In this document: in pieces, positions 1 through 32,282 of the stretch
How positions within the stretch are numbered: the stretch's first letter is position 1
Layout: each line of letters starts with the position of its first letter
Assembly: GCF_020740795.1 (NCBI RefSeq)
Contig: NC_067294.1
Coordinates: 186,001 to 250,000, forward strand
From: Apus apus
Taxonomy: Eukaryota; Chordata; Aves; Apodiformes; Apodidae
Length of the DNA stretch: 64,000 nucleotides
Direction: 5' to 3'
Notes under the pieces: model-generated
What the model was told of the DNA's origin: nothing
The model's database searches: none
Seen by the model: only the letters and a program-made list of their open reading frames with translations
Made by a program: the position numbers and the translations under genes

Positions 1-3000
1 ATACATAATATACACTTAAATTTTCATGAACATGAGTGTTATTTTTGTTCTTGAAGTTCCAATACTTGTATAGAAGTCAGAGTGTTTTTTACACTGCATT
101 TATCTGTACTTAATAGTTAAGGTTCTGCAAGCTGCTGTATTCCATCTCTGTTGGTGAGGAACAAAATAAGATGTGGTAATTTTTGGAGAATCAGCTAGGA
201 GCATTTGCTTTAATAAGCAACCCTTAGTAATATCCTCTTCTCATCTCTTGTGTATGAAGGAATCAGTTATAATCAGTCTTAGATGAACAAAGATTATATG
301 GGGACTCTTGCACTTGAAGAACAGTGAGTAATTTACAGCTGAAAGAACAATTGTGTTCATTACTATTTGTTTGCTTATAATCAAGCAAAAAGTTGCATTA
401 ATTAATTTGGAAATGATTTTAAGAATGAGCCTGTAAGTTTAGAGTGTCTCCAGGAGGTGTTCCAGAGGCACACCTGGTAGCTAAGGATCACCCATGGGTA
501 CCCAGTGTACGTGTTACTGACCCAGTGTATCCAGCCCATGGCTGCAGGGTTCCGTGTGAGCAGATCTCTTTGGATTGTGTTGTGTATTTTTGTAGGTCAC
601 AGCATGACCTACATGTTGCTGTTTCCCTGGAATTTGCAGTCAGTGTCAGGGATCTGCACGGTAGCCTGTTTTAGGTGAGCTCAGTGAAGATGCAAGCATC
701 AGCCTTGGAGATGGATTTGAAATGACAGACAACAGCTTAATGCCTATTAAAATCTCTCTGAAATTACCACAAGATATTTTTCTAATTTCAGATGCAGCCT
801 TAATGGAAGTCTGTGTGTTCAAGACAGTATCCTGAATGCCTTGTAAACTAAACATTTTAGTTTTTTGGTGCTCTGCTGTGTCACACGTGAACCAGCATCT
901 CAGCTGGCTTTAATGGGTGGTGTTTCATGCTTACATCTTTGCTGGCTGAGAATCCAACCCATCACCTGCTTACACAGGAGGAGAATGCTGCTCCCCTGGT
1001 TGATACTTGCTTATGTTTCTATTTTTAAAGCAGCACAGTTCAGCTAAAAATGATCCTGTGAGTGCTAAGGGGTAGTTTTTAAATAGTAAACAGCTAAGGA
1101 TAAACTCTACATCTAACAGGAGTTTCACTTTTTGCTGGCTGTTTATTTTTGTTCTTTCCATTATGAGAGCTACGTGATTATTATCTAGAGCTACTCACAC
1201 TAGCATGGATGGTGTTACGTGGTAGGTTTTCATCGGACTGGTTTTGTTGAGAGAGCAGGGAATGACACTTCCTTGTCCCTCAGCTGATCAATGCCATTGA
1301 TGGAAAATAAGATTTCTGATTTTTCCGACCATTTTTGCAGAGCTTTCAGGCTCTAGGGATGTTGAAGGAACCTGTCTTTCAACATCTGATAGATGAGTAA
1401 CAGTCACAACAATTCAGAAATGAAAAGGACCAACTCTGGTCACAGTGTACTCATACCTGAATAATCTTTAGTGTTTCTAGTGAGTGTTACTTGTAATGTT
1501 TTTATTTTTAAAGGTATTTTGATTCTAAAAGTTTGATAGAAGTTGCTAATTTCTGCTGAAAGCTGATGTGAAGACATGAACTGTAACAGTTGGCTTAGGT
1601 TTTACTGAGCTTCCCTGGTAATGGGAACATTCAGATTCTTTTCCCAGAAAATGGAGGGAAGGAGCAAGAGGGATACAGGACACAGAAAATTAGAGCAATC
1701 TGTGTGTGAGGTTCTGCAAGGCATTGGTAGTGATATGGTGGGAGAAGAAAACAGAAGTTTTGAAGTTACATTGAACTGCAAGCTGATGAGAAGCTGCAAA
1801 GGTAGTGATCTGTATGGCAGTGAGGTGTCCACAGAAGAAAACGTTCATCTTAGAGATTCGAGTTGTTAAGAGTGAACATGGGAGGCCAGAATGCAAGTTT
1901 TTCTTATTCATTCTAACATCAATATCTACCTTTATTTGCTGTAGCAAGAGCTGAGCTAAAATGGTAAAAACTTGCAAGTTAACAGTCTTATTTTAAATAG
2001 GAAAATTACTTAAATATCTGACAGTCTTTAGTACTAAATGTAAAATATCCTCCTCTGATATCTGTAAGACAAGAGATATAATGGTTATGGCTTTAGAATG
2101 AAACAAAAGGGTTTTCAGAAGAAAGATATGGGGCATGAACTTCCCCTCACTGTTTGGTGTTTTCCAGTTTATATGCATTTCAATTAAATAAAAGATGGTT
2201 TTTCTGGCTTGTTAAAATCAAAGAAAGGAGAGCCTGATACTATAAACTCTGGGAACTACAATGTTTCTCTTTCAGGCTGTACATGTTGTCGCTGGCAGCG
2301 GTTGAGTGTAACCCTACTTGTGAAAAATGCATTTACAAAAACATCTTTTCAGTGAGCTAAAAATGGGCCTTGGATAATGCTCCAAGTACAAAGCCAGTGC
2401 AATGTTTTCTCAGACCCCATCTTGCAAGGAGCCGGGCAGGTTGGTAGAGTTCATCCTTTTCCTGACAATTCTGCCATTCTTAAATGCTGTGTCTAGTCTG
2501 TGTCCACGTGTATCTCATGCCGCAAAATACTGATTCTGGAAACCTCCTGTTTCAGGATAGGGCAGGATTTAGTATTTTCACTGGTGATGGTCTCAGTATG
2601 GATCGTGTTATGGCAGCTTCTAGAGAAATAATAGTATGGAAAAGAGACAGATGGTATTTTAGCTACAGAATACTAGAATATTGGTTTAACAAATCTCCTC
2701 AGCTTTGCTGTGGATAACAATAATGCTTCTTCTGCCCCCTTTTGACTGTTTCCATGGAGCTGTCAGGAACTTGGATAGAGTTTTTTGGTTCATGTTTTAG
2801 AGCAAGGGCCAACAGTAATTTTAGCATGAGCAGCACCAGACTCATCCTTTATTCCTTGTGCAGAGCCCTGAATCCGAGGGATATTGTGAGTTCAGTTGTG
2901 AATGTACTTTAATATTCCTGAAAATTATTTTTCTAACTATAAAAAGAAATACAGAGCAGAATTGTATAAAGGCTGCAGACAATTACAGCAAGGCTGAGCT

Positions 3001-6000
3001 GAGTTTTTGGGTTGATCTTGGGATACTGCATTACTATTTCATGCTAAAGTAACAGAAATAATACTTTAAATAAGTTTTTAATATTTGTGTATTCTGTTAT
3101 GTGATGTAACACACAGCATGGAATACAAGAATTAGGGCTTGAGTTTTATTCTGAAACAATGCAAAGCATAGGTGAAACCTGGTAAATAAAAGCCACAGCA
3201 AAGACTGAATTCTGGATTTATTCAAATTCCACTAGCAAAATCAGACAGCTTTTGGAGAGAGAGAGAAATGTGTATGGCCAGCATTTCCCTCATAGCTAAC
3301 AGAATTGTTGCAGTGATGGGAACTGGCTTATGTGGATAAAAATACTGCTTAAAACCAGATCAGCGAACAAGCATGAATCCAATCTAGCTACTAGGATGAA
3401 ATTTTCAGCAGGCAAGCATGGGAACTACTCCTCAAGTTCCAAGGGAGTTTGTTTTTTTGACTTGTCATGTTTTGAAGTTCTGGTTCTAGAGTCAGCATTG
3501 GGATCTGGAGCCAGGGTGCTTGGATCAGAAGTCTTGATTTGGAAAACACTCCAATGCCAACCTGAATCCCAGCAGCCTTGCTGGTGCAGAGTTGGGTCAG
3601 CAGTGTTCTGAATTAGCAAGTTAATCATTATATTGCAAAAACTGAAATGCTGGCTCTGGGCCCCAAAGAAAACAAGTTTAGACTCATTAGAGTTTCTGCT
3701 TGTTCACAAAACTAAACCCACTTCGCAGAGGGAAGAATGTCACCCTCTCCTTGAGCAGAGCCAAGTGCCTGACAGCACTGCTTGGGGTGGAACACGTGTG
3801 TTTGCAGTCCCTGTCTGCTCTTGCCCTCAGAAAGCAGAGAATTAAAGTATAACTTAAATTGAAATATGGCCCTTAGAGCGAGCTCAGATGGAGTGAGACC
3901 TTAACTATGGGTAAGAAAAATAAAAGCCCTTTTCTTTTAATTGCAATTTCAGATATAAGCAATTTGTTCAGTGGTGATAAAATGACTTGCCCATGTGACA
4001 AGCTCTCTTCAGTATAACACAGATGATTACACAAATGAGACAGTTCAACAATTCCTGAGAGTCCCTCCCTAATATTTTAGGTGCTGCATTATCCCTGGCA
4101 GTTTCCTGCTGGGACTTTGTGGATTTTGGAGGATTCAGTCAGACGATGGAAAGTGGATTCATCAGCTCTGTTAAGAGGTGATCAGTTGATCCCTTGAAAG
4201 GGACAGAAGATATGAGCTTGTGTTTGTAACAATATCCTCTCTGAATAATTTTTACTTTGTGGTAGTGACTTCTGAGAAAGGTGAATATTGCTCTGAAATA
4301 CAGGAGTAAGTAAGGAGGCTGGGTCACATCTGCCCTGTTTCTCATTGTTGATGGACATTGATGTTAGCAGTTCACTGAGCTATTGACTTTTAAATACTGT
4401 TGACTAGAGATTGTCAGTTGTGCTGAACTGCACAGTGTCTGTTTGTGTTCCTGTTGTCCCCTCTTGCACAGAGGAGCTGAAACTGACCCCCTTGCTCTGG
4501 AAATCCTGAGCCCATTGATGCTTTTTCCTTTGTGATAAGCCTCACAGAATAAAGTATACTGATATGAACAGTGAGCAGGTCTGTGTTAAGTGCCTTGCAC
4601 TGTTGCACCAGCAGTTACAAAAATGCCAATGAGGTTCCGAGCCACATCCTGGGTTCAGGGAGACCACAAAACCCAAACTTGGCCAGGGACTGCCCTGACA
4701 ATAACTTAGGGAGGCAGAGTCCTTTCCAGAGTTAGCATGTCACCATGATTTGGTTATGAAATGTATGCTTGGTGATGCTGCACGTGAGAATCCAGCCTGA
4801 CAAGGGTTTGCAGCTTCCTGAGTCTGCTTTCCACATCTGTGAAGGAAGAAAGTCTTTCTTGCAACTCTGCAGATCAGCTTGAGAATGAACATGGGGAGGA
4901 ACAGTTGCTGTCTATTAAGATTTTTTTTCTTTATGCCGTTCTGCCAAACAACTAGGTGATGTCAGATTTGGTAAATAAATCTCCACAAAACTCACAGATG
5001 TTGTGAATTGAAGTAACCCTTTTTCTACAGTTTTCAAGAACATTTAATTAGTGCTTGGTTTGATGGAGTTGCTTGGTTTTGACACAGCTGTTTCACTTCT
5101 AAGTATAACAGTACATAAATCAAAATACTATTCTGAGCAATGATGCATTGATTTCACAATAGCAGGGCAATCTAATGAGACATTTTCCATATTTCCAAAA
5201 GAGAAATATCAAGGTTTCTGTTTCTTTTCTGTTTGGCAGGGAAATTCTTAATTTTCAGGATTTTCCACACTACATAAATAATTATTTTTTAAACCAGTTC
5301 TAGATTTTGAGACTGCATTGAAATCTACTTAGATTTGACTCTTTTTCTTCCCTCCCTCCATCCTGCAGGACTTTCTCATTTTTCTTAACACTGAGAAAGT
5401 AAGAGATTTAGAAATTGCACAGAGCGGATTTGTTGTACACTATTAATCATGACCTGGTCTAGAATTTCATGCCTTCAGACTCAATATGGTCAGTACAATT
5501 TTAGGGATAGAAGCAGCCCTCTGGTTAATAGGGTCATATTGTGAATTTATGGGGCTCTGTGAAGATTTTGATGTGTTGTGCAGATAACTGTATTTTCTTT
5601 ATTGATGATGCTGACATCTTTGGGGCACAAAGACGTACATAATGTTGACCATGAAGATAAAGCATAATGCTGTGAGATTTGGAAACAAAAACACAAACCT
5701 AATGCTTCTCATTTATTTTAGCAATACAACAAAATATTGTATTTTTTCTATGGTATGTCAGTAAGTATTCTTATGACAGTGCACTTTCATGTGGTTTTGA
5801 TGCATCAATACATGCTTGTCTCTGGTTCACATTTTGTATTCCTAATTCTAGCCTAATCTGTGTGTAGCGTGACTTGTCTCTTTGTTCACTGTACCTGTGT
5901 CATTGCCCGTGTCTGAACTATTGCTTCCAAAAGTGATTAAGAATACCTGCTATCTTAAAAGAGCTCTCAAGCACTGAAGAACTGCTCAACTGTTTGACAT

Positions 6001-7740
6001 CTGCAAAAGTGCACAGATGTCTAATCCTCTTTTGCCCTCATGGTAGCTGGTTGCACTTTCTCATCAATTGGAATGCATTTCTACAGCTGCAGCAAGTCAG
6101 GGAATGTGATCTACACTTAGTATGAAGCTGCTGTCATGGTGTCCTGATGCTGTCATTGTAGCACTCTAGAGAGGAACAGGGATAAGAACAGGGCCACAAG
6201 AAATGCTGTACCTTCAAATGAGGATTTGGTCAGGTTCGCTGAAAGTCTCAAAATTCCTTCTTCTGTGAGAGCACAGGAAAATTAAGTTCCTTCCTTTCCC
6301 TTCCTTCTATTGATGCAGGCAAGTTTTCGTTGAGTTAAACCGACTATTATATTTGGAGGTCTCTGCTTGCATTTAAGTACAGGAGATAATGATTCTGTTT
6401 GTTTTGTACTTGAAGTAAGTAGAAAATGTGCAGCCTAACAATAATGGAGGAAAGCTTGCCTGGGATCTAGTGTCAGGGCACTGATTGTTTTTCTTGGAAA
6501 GCTTCACCACTGCTGCTGTAGTATGTAGTTAATTTTTCAGCACTTTGTCCATCTCCAAACAGGTAAACCAGATCTTTTCCAATATTGCAAACCAGATCTC
6601 AAAGCATTCTCTCTGCTAGAAGCCACAAATGGAAATAATGTGTAAATCCAGGGATGCAGGATCTGACTGTTTTAAAGCAACTTAGTCCATTAAGAGTGAA
6701 GACAGGACTGGTGCTATTTTTGAAAAACATGAGGTAAGTGTCCCCACTTCACATGGGAGTTTGAGCCCTGGCACTGCTGAGAGCCCCTTGTGAATGTTTG
6801 GGCACATTATTGCCTTTATAAATCTGGTTGTGTATTCCTACAGATGGTAGCTTTGGGAGACTCCTGTCTCTGTAGATCAGGCATAGAGGAGAAAACAAAA
6901 TATACGTGGAACAGTGGATTATAGTTTTTCACCTGTCAGAGGAAGCAGTGATTTTCCCACCACTAATGAGGAAAAAAAGTTTGTTCAACTGCTGATTATT
7001 TTAAAGGAAAACACTACAGCTGGAATTTTCATAAAGCCTAAAAGAGTTATAGGCCTATAATCCACTGAATATTTGGGCACAAAATATGCAAGAGGAGGCA
7101 TTCTTAGTCTGTTGGTTTGGTCTGTTTCTGTAGTATGTCTCTGCCCTTGCAAAAGGCTCTTACGAGCATATGTTTGGCTTTGGTTTTGCCACTGCTAGAG
7201 GCCTGCACTGTGATCTCTCCCTCTTTGAATGAAGGTAGATTTGTTTCTCAGGATATGCAAAATGTACTTTTGTTTGTTCATAGTCAAAGTTGAGACTTCA
7301 GAGATTTTATGTATGGAGGCTGAATGGCGTAGCACTCAGGAGTGAGTAAAATTGAGTTCATTAGACACCTGGCTTTGCTGTGAGGAGGGGTTATGCTTTA
7401 GGACACATTTTAAAGGGATTTTGATTGATTTTCTAAATTTTGTGGAAACTGCAATGTTCCTGACTTTTTAAAGATTACTGTTCAGGCATGTATTTGAATC
7501 TGCTTGCTAAATACACAGATACACGTCAAACAGTACAGGGTTTTAAGAGTTTAGAGTGATGAAAACAAAGCACGGCTTCCAGTGCTGCAGGGCCTCCTCC
7601 AGGCTCTGACACCCTGGATGCTCAGCTGTTCCCCTATCCCCCAGATCAATTCTGATCTGCTGCATTTTTCAAGGCACGCCGAGGCCTGATTTCCCGTGCT
7701 GTGTGGAGATGACCCAGAAGGTGCAGAGAGCTGCAGAGCA
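1..7740. other. No gene recognised; AT-rich flank upstream of JAKMIP2
   Basis: This stretch contains only short chance open frames on both strands, with no exon of a protein I recognise, no RNA gene and no clear transposon. It is AT-rich with scattered homopolymer runs. It is either intergenic DNA 5' of JAKMIP2 or, if the gene uses a first exon further upstream as mammalian JAKMIP2 may, part of a long first intron. The two cases cannot be separated from sequence alone. Confidence 0.6.
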
Positions 7741-7859
7741 GCCCGCCTCAGGCTGCGAGCCTGCCTGAGGAGGTGACAGAAACTTCAGACAGAATTACCT
7801 GCTGTTTTGAGAGCCGTCTCTTTCTGGTGCAGGAAGGCTGCCTGGAAAGTAGCAAGCCC

Positions 7860-8070
7860 TGGAGCCCGGCCCGTGTCCGGGGCGTCGGTGGCAGGGCCGG
7901 GGAGGGCGGCGAGAGGCAGCGAGAGGCAGCGAGAGGCAGAGCGCGGGGCCCGGACGCGCCGCGCCGGGCGGGCCTGTTGGGCCTCCCCGCCCGCTGCCCG
8001 GCTCCGGGGCCGGGCGGGCCCGGCTGCTGCGCCCCGTGCCCTTGCACCTTGGGTTTTACTCATTCCCGGT
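7860..8070 (+). promoter_or_regulatory. JAKMIP2: CpG-rich patch, candidate JAKMIP2 promoter
   Basis: Composition changes sharply from AT-rich flank to a GC- and CpG-dense block of about 200 bases, including three tandem copies of the 10-mer GAGAGGCAGC at 7911-7940 (last base diverged). It is the only CpG island upstream of the JAKMIP2 coding exons, and it is followed by two good + strand splice donors at 8069 and 8154. No TATA box is evident, as usual for island promoters. The assignment to JAKMIP2 is inference from position. Confidence 0.55.
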
Positions 8071-8153
8071 AAGAAGAGACATTTTTCCTTGAATCCCAAG
8101 CGATTCCCAGAATACAGCGGTGGATCTTTTTCAGCTGAGAGGACATGGAAACT
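7900..8153 (+). other. JAKMIP2: Candidate non-coding exon 1 of JAKMIP2 (start approximate)
   Basis: The CpG patch is followed by two consensus donors: CCG|GTAAGA at 8069 and ACT|GTAAGT at 8154. Either could splice to the acceptor at 12726-12727 that precedes the start-codon exon. The transcription start is a guess. Open frames across this block on both strands are composition-driven and are not called as coding. Confidence 0.4.
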
Positions 8154-11100
8154 GTAAGTTCCAGAGGTAGCGGTTTGTTATAATTCCATTTCTTTTGCTT
8201 AATTCTGTAAAAGTGGAAAGTGAGCATTGTGCTTATGGATGAAAAATGGAATTGGTTATATTCTTCTGTTGTTCTGGTCTTTGGCTTCTCTGAGATAATA
8301 TTTTGGCTGTTGTTTCTCCTGTTTTCCAGAACAGCTGTAGGCAAGGGTGATGGGAGGGCAACATAATTTTTTTAATTTTTTTGTTGTTGTTATGGCTTGT
8401 TAGGCTGGTACAAGTCACAAGTTGCCCATGAAACTCTCCTGTGTAGCCGGTGTACATGACAGGTTAAATCTGAGGTCAATAGAGTAAAGTACATCCTAGT
8501 CCCACAGAGGATAATGTGCCTAGGGTTATTTCTCTATTGCTAGAACTCCTGTTCTACAGGCTTCTTTGAGCTGGTGGAGGTTTATGCTGTTGGCAATGGT
8601 TTGAAATTGCTAGACAAAGTACCAAGTAACTACTGCATGGAAAAGTCATAGTCTGAAGTTGTATCATTAGATGCATGCAGCTGAACGCAGGTTTGTGTGT
8701 CTAGCCACATAAAAAAGATGCATAACTGTGTTTCCTGGGGCAAGAGCAAAATTTACACCATGCATGGTATTTTCTAAGTGTTTGACCTTGACCCTCTTTG
8801 CACCTACAGAAGAGTTACCTCTATGTATGCCTGTCCCCTACATGAAGTTCATTTTACACACACAGTTTGGGCATTCCATTTTGTACATAGTTCATGGAAA
8901 GAGCAAACCTATGGCTCGGAAGACAAAAACGGTCTGGCTAGGTTCCTCTAATGCACTGTATTACAGTGAAAGAAGATAAAATAGCTAAGATTCTTATTAC
9001 AAATGGGGACAATCCAGCAGTGAACTGTTGCAACACTCTAAGACAACAATGGCCTCAGCTATTTTCCAGAGGCCTCAGGCAATTTCTATATTATAAATAC
9101 AGCCTTGCCTGTCTCATGTGTAAACTGGAGCATTTATGCTTATGGCTGTTTGATTGGTATGCACTCCTGCCCCTCACACTCAGCTGGATGTCCCCTGCAA
9201 AGAGTGTGTTGTTTCTCTTGTGCTTATGCTGTTATTCCAGTGAGACTGGGAGGGCATTTTCTGCAACTTGTCTTCCTCCTTGCAAAGTAAAGCAGAGAAA
9301 GGAGCCAATTTTGGGTCTTCAGCTCTCATGACAAAGGCCTTTCCTAAAGACAGATTGTTTTGAAATAGCCTGACCCCCAACTTGTCAAATTAACATTCAG
9401 TATGGTAACAGCGATTTTACATATTTGCAAGGGAAGCAGCAGGAGGCCTTTCTACTGATACTTTTTTAGAGAGCATCTTCCATGCAACTATAGAAAACAC
9501 AGTACAAATAGAGATATTTTCCTCAGATTCACCTCTGGACTGTCTTGAATGTAAGACTCCTATCAGTGCCCCTGTTTGGGGCCTGGTGGTTACACTCTTA
9601 AGGATATCTAGTGAAATGTGTGAGTGCTGTTTGTCTGAGCTTCCAGCCTTGAAGAAAACGGCGGGAAGGCTTATGGCTGAACGCCGCCCTGCCCCAAACC
9701 TTCAGATCCCTTCACTGGGATGATTGTTTTGTCTGGCTAGACATCCTCGACTGTTTTTGGCCCTGGACAGTATAGTGCAGGGGAGAGTTAGAGGAGAATA
9801 AAAGCATGAAAGCTACTGATAAAAATGATTAACTGATTCCAAGCATCCCTGAAGCAGGGGCCCAGGTCTTTGTAATGCTTTGGTACCTCCATCTGCCTGA
9901 GGGCCCAGAACACTGATTCAATAGGGTAGAGGCTGTGGTGAAGTGCTAATTTCAGCTTTCTGAGATGTTTCTATCCCTGAGTGTCTCTTGTAAAGATAGA
10001 GAAAGCTAGGCAAAGCCTGGTTTTGTAAATAAACTGTTAGTTGGCTTGGAGAAAACAAAGCAATTGATGACTAGAGGAGAAAGGGAGAAAAGTGGCTGAG
10101 CTATAGATTATTGGGAGCAATGGTCAGAGTAGGTTGCTTTGCCACTTCAGATAAAGGATGACAGTGTATCTGGAAGCACGTGTAGATGTAATTTTCTTCT
10201 GTACTTTTTGTTAGCATATTACCAAACCTGGATATTAACCAGAAGGCAATCTAGAATGTCATGGAAAAGAAAGAACTAGGGCAAACAGCAAATAAAGGAA
10301 AAAATAATTTTTAAAGGAAGTTATGGAAGCCAAAATAAAAGTAATAGCAATGGGTAAAATTTGTAGGAGGGAATGAAAACAGAAGATTAAAGAGACTAGG
10401 TGAGAAGAAGCTTCTAGTGGGATTGCTTATCAAGTTGTACTTGTCTTTTTACATTAAATCTTAGAGCTTTCCTCAAGGCGTTTATGGGTTTTTGTGCCAT
10501 GTTCTGCCACAGAAAGCAGCACACCATTATCCACACACTCAGTGCTTGTCATACGGTGAGACTAATATTTGCTTCAGATACCTGTTTATAGCATGCAGCT
10601 AAGCTTGAATTGATCTTTAAAAAGTGCCCCCAAAAAAATCCAAAAAACAAATCCAAGCAATAAATAAGCCTTGAGTTTCAAATATGCCTTTTCATTCAGC
10701 AGCAGTTCTAATTAAGTTCAAGTGTGCCGTGATCTCTTGCTGATAAATACTCCACAGCCTATAGCAATGTGTACTAGTTCTCATCTACTTCTCATAAAAA
10801 GTGTGGCAAATTCTGTAGTGAATTCTTTTACATTTTCATTCAAGATGCATCTCAAAAGAAACATGTGCAGCTGTTACTTCAGAATTTGCTAGATGGATTT
10901 TCTGCGGAGAGGGGCTCCTTGTGAGCTCCAGACTGAATTTATTGTGCTTTAGAAACATGTTTAATCCTGCTAGCTGGCATGGAAATCTGCACATAGGATT
11001 TAATAAATAAATAAATTTGAAGCCTTCTTTTGCTTGACCAGAGGTTTTTTATGGCTCCAAGGGCTCCAACAATAATTCTTGCAGTTCATACTGACACGTG

Positions 11101-12727
11101 CTGGTAGAGGACAAAGCTGATAGAAGACACTCCAGCTGCTATTGTACTTGGCAGTCATTCACTGTAAATAATTCTGCTGGTTATTTTGCTTACAGACATC
11201 TGACAGATGCTTCTTGCAATCTCTAAATAGTTGCATTGCCAAATAGACTACCAGGTTTTGAAGTGGTTATTAGGGTCATGTTATTCTCACAATCTGGGAA
11301 TGCTGTGGCTTTTTTAATATCCTTGAGTTGATATGTCTAATGGCATCAGTACTCTACCCTGGGTAGAGAGGGGTATATCCCAAAGGCTGTGTCTCACTGA
11401 AATCAAGGGAATTTATTTATCTAGGGAACAAAACTCTTTCTTCTTAGACTTAAAAATCTAGGATTTGGTCATGTGCACTGCTGAGAACCAGAACATCTCC
11501 TTGGCTTCCTTCCGCCCTTTGGAACTGAGAGTGCTTAGTGTAGTGAGGACATGGCAGCCAGTGAAATTATCCTACTAATTTGCCTAGATTTCCACAGCGG
11601 ACTACAGGGACAGTGCTCTTCGGGAATATAATTACCACCCTGTGGGGAGTATGTGGTATTGCAAGATAGCAGGGTTTTTAATGAAAGATTATTCCCACAC
11701 TGCAGTTTGCATGGGTCTGTGAGCAAGCATTGGTAAAGCAGATATTTAGAAATGCTTTGGCATAAAATTCAAGTTTATGCATCAAAAGCAGTATGATGTT
11801 GAACTGACAAGCTCACTGGGGCCTTCCTGAAAGAGCTTTAACGTGGCACCATCTGAGTCTCAGTTCAGTGCTGAGACATGGGCAAAAAAAATTTCTAGGG
11901 AGCTTATTAAATCCACATTTATTTTGTGGGTATACAGAACACCTCTTTATCTCAGACTGTCAGTTAGTGTCAATAATCAAGACAAATGCTAAAAATCCCA
12001 AACCTCCCCATAAAAAAAACCATGAAAACCCAACTGGTACAGAGAGACACTCATGTTCTTATTGATCTGGCAAAAGTGCTTGAGTTTAAACTTACTGCAG
12101 CACTTTAGCTGAATCACTTCAGCAAAAATTCAGTTGGTAGAAACCATTGATGGAATTCTTTTGCATTCCCTTGGAAATGGCAGAGGGGACAACTTCTTAT
12201 CTGAGACAGGCTTTTGCATGTTGTTAGTTCTCTGCTGCTACAGAGACCCAGAATGCTGGTGAGGACTTCAGCATTTCTCTCTTCCTGGGGCAGATTGTAG
12301 GTGAGTTGTGGGAAGAGTTTGAGTTTGGCACAAGATCTTGGGGGAATTGAGGGTTGGGAAAGGTAAGATACTGTTGGTAGATCCTTGAGACTAAAGTGCC
12401 TGCTTACCTCAGACTGCAAGCCTTTTGGATTAAGTAATCTCTTTTCTAGTCCTGTTCTCTCAACAGCACTGATCCTTACGGTAAACAAAGTCCTCTCGTC
12501 ATTGCCTGGTGCCCCTCTCTGGGAAGAGAAAAAGGGCACATGTGGAATCTCCAGTAGCACACCAGACTTGCACACAGAAGCCTGATTGTGTTGGGATCTC
12601 TCTTGCAGGTTTTCAGACAAAGGTTGCAGTGTTTGGAGAAGTGAGCTATCTCTTGTGTTCAGTAACCATGTGAGCTGTCATGCTGCATTGTCCACTGACA
12701 AATAATAGTATGTCTTATTTCTCACAG
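8154..12727 (+). other. JAKMIP2: Probable first intron of JAKMIP2
   Basis: This lies between the candidate exon 1 donor and the strong acceptor TTTCTCACAG ending at 12727. No known exon was recognised. A 168-codon minus-strand open frame at 12114-12620 resembles no family I know and is treated as chance. Confidence 0.45.

Positions 12728-32282
<19,555 letters not shown>

Noticed and set aside
7746..7770. Inverted repeat CCTCAGGC/GCCTGAGG just before the CpG patch
   Set aside because: Eight-base arms with a short loop are expected by chance in a window of this size, and nothing links the pair to a function.
12114..12620. 168-codon minus-strand open frame just upstream of the JAKMIP2 start exon
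   Set aside because: It has no recognisable domain, low-complexity Ser/Leu content and no splice or promoter context. It is most likely a chance frame in the intron.
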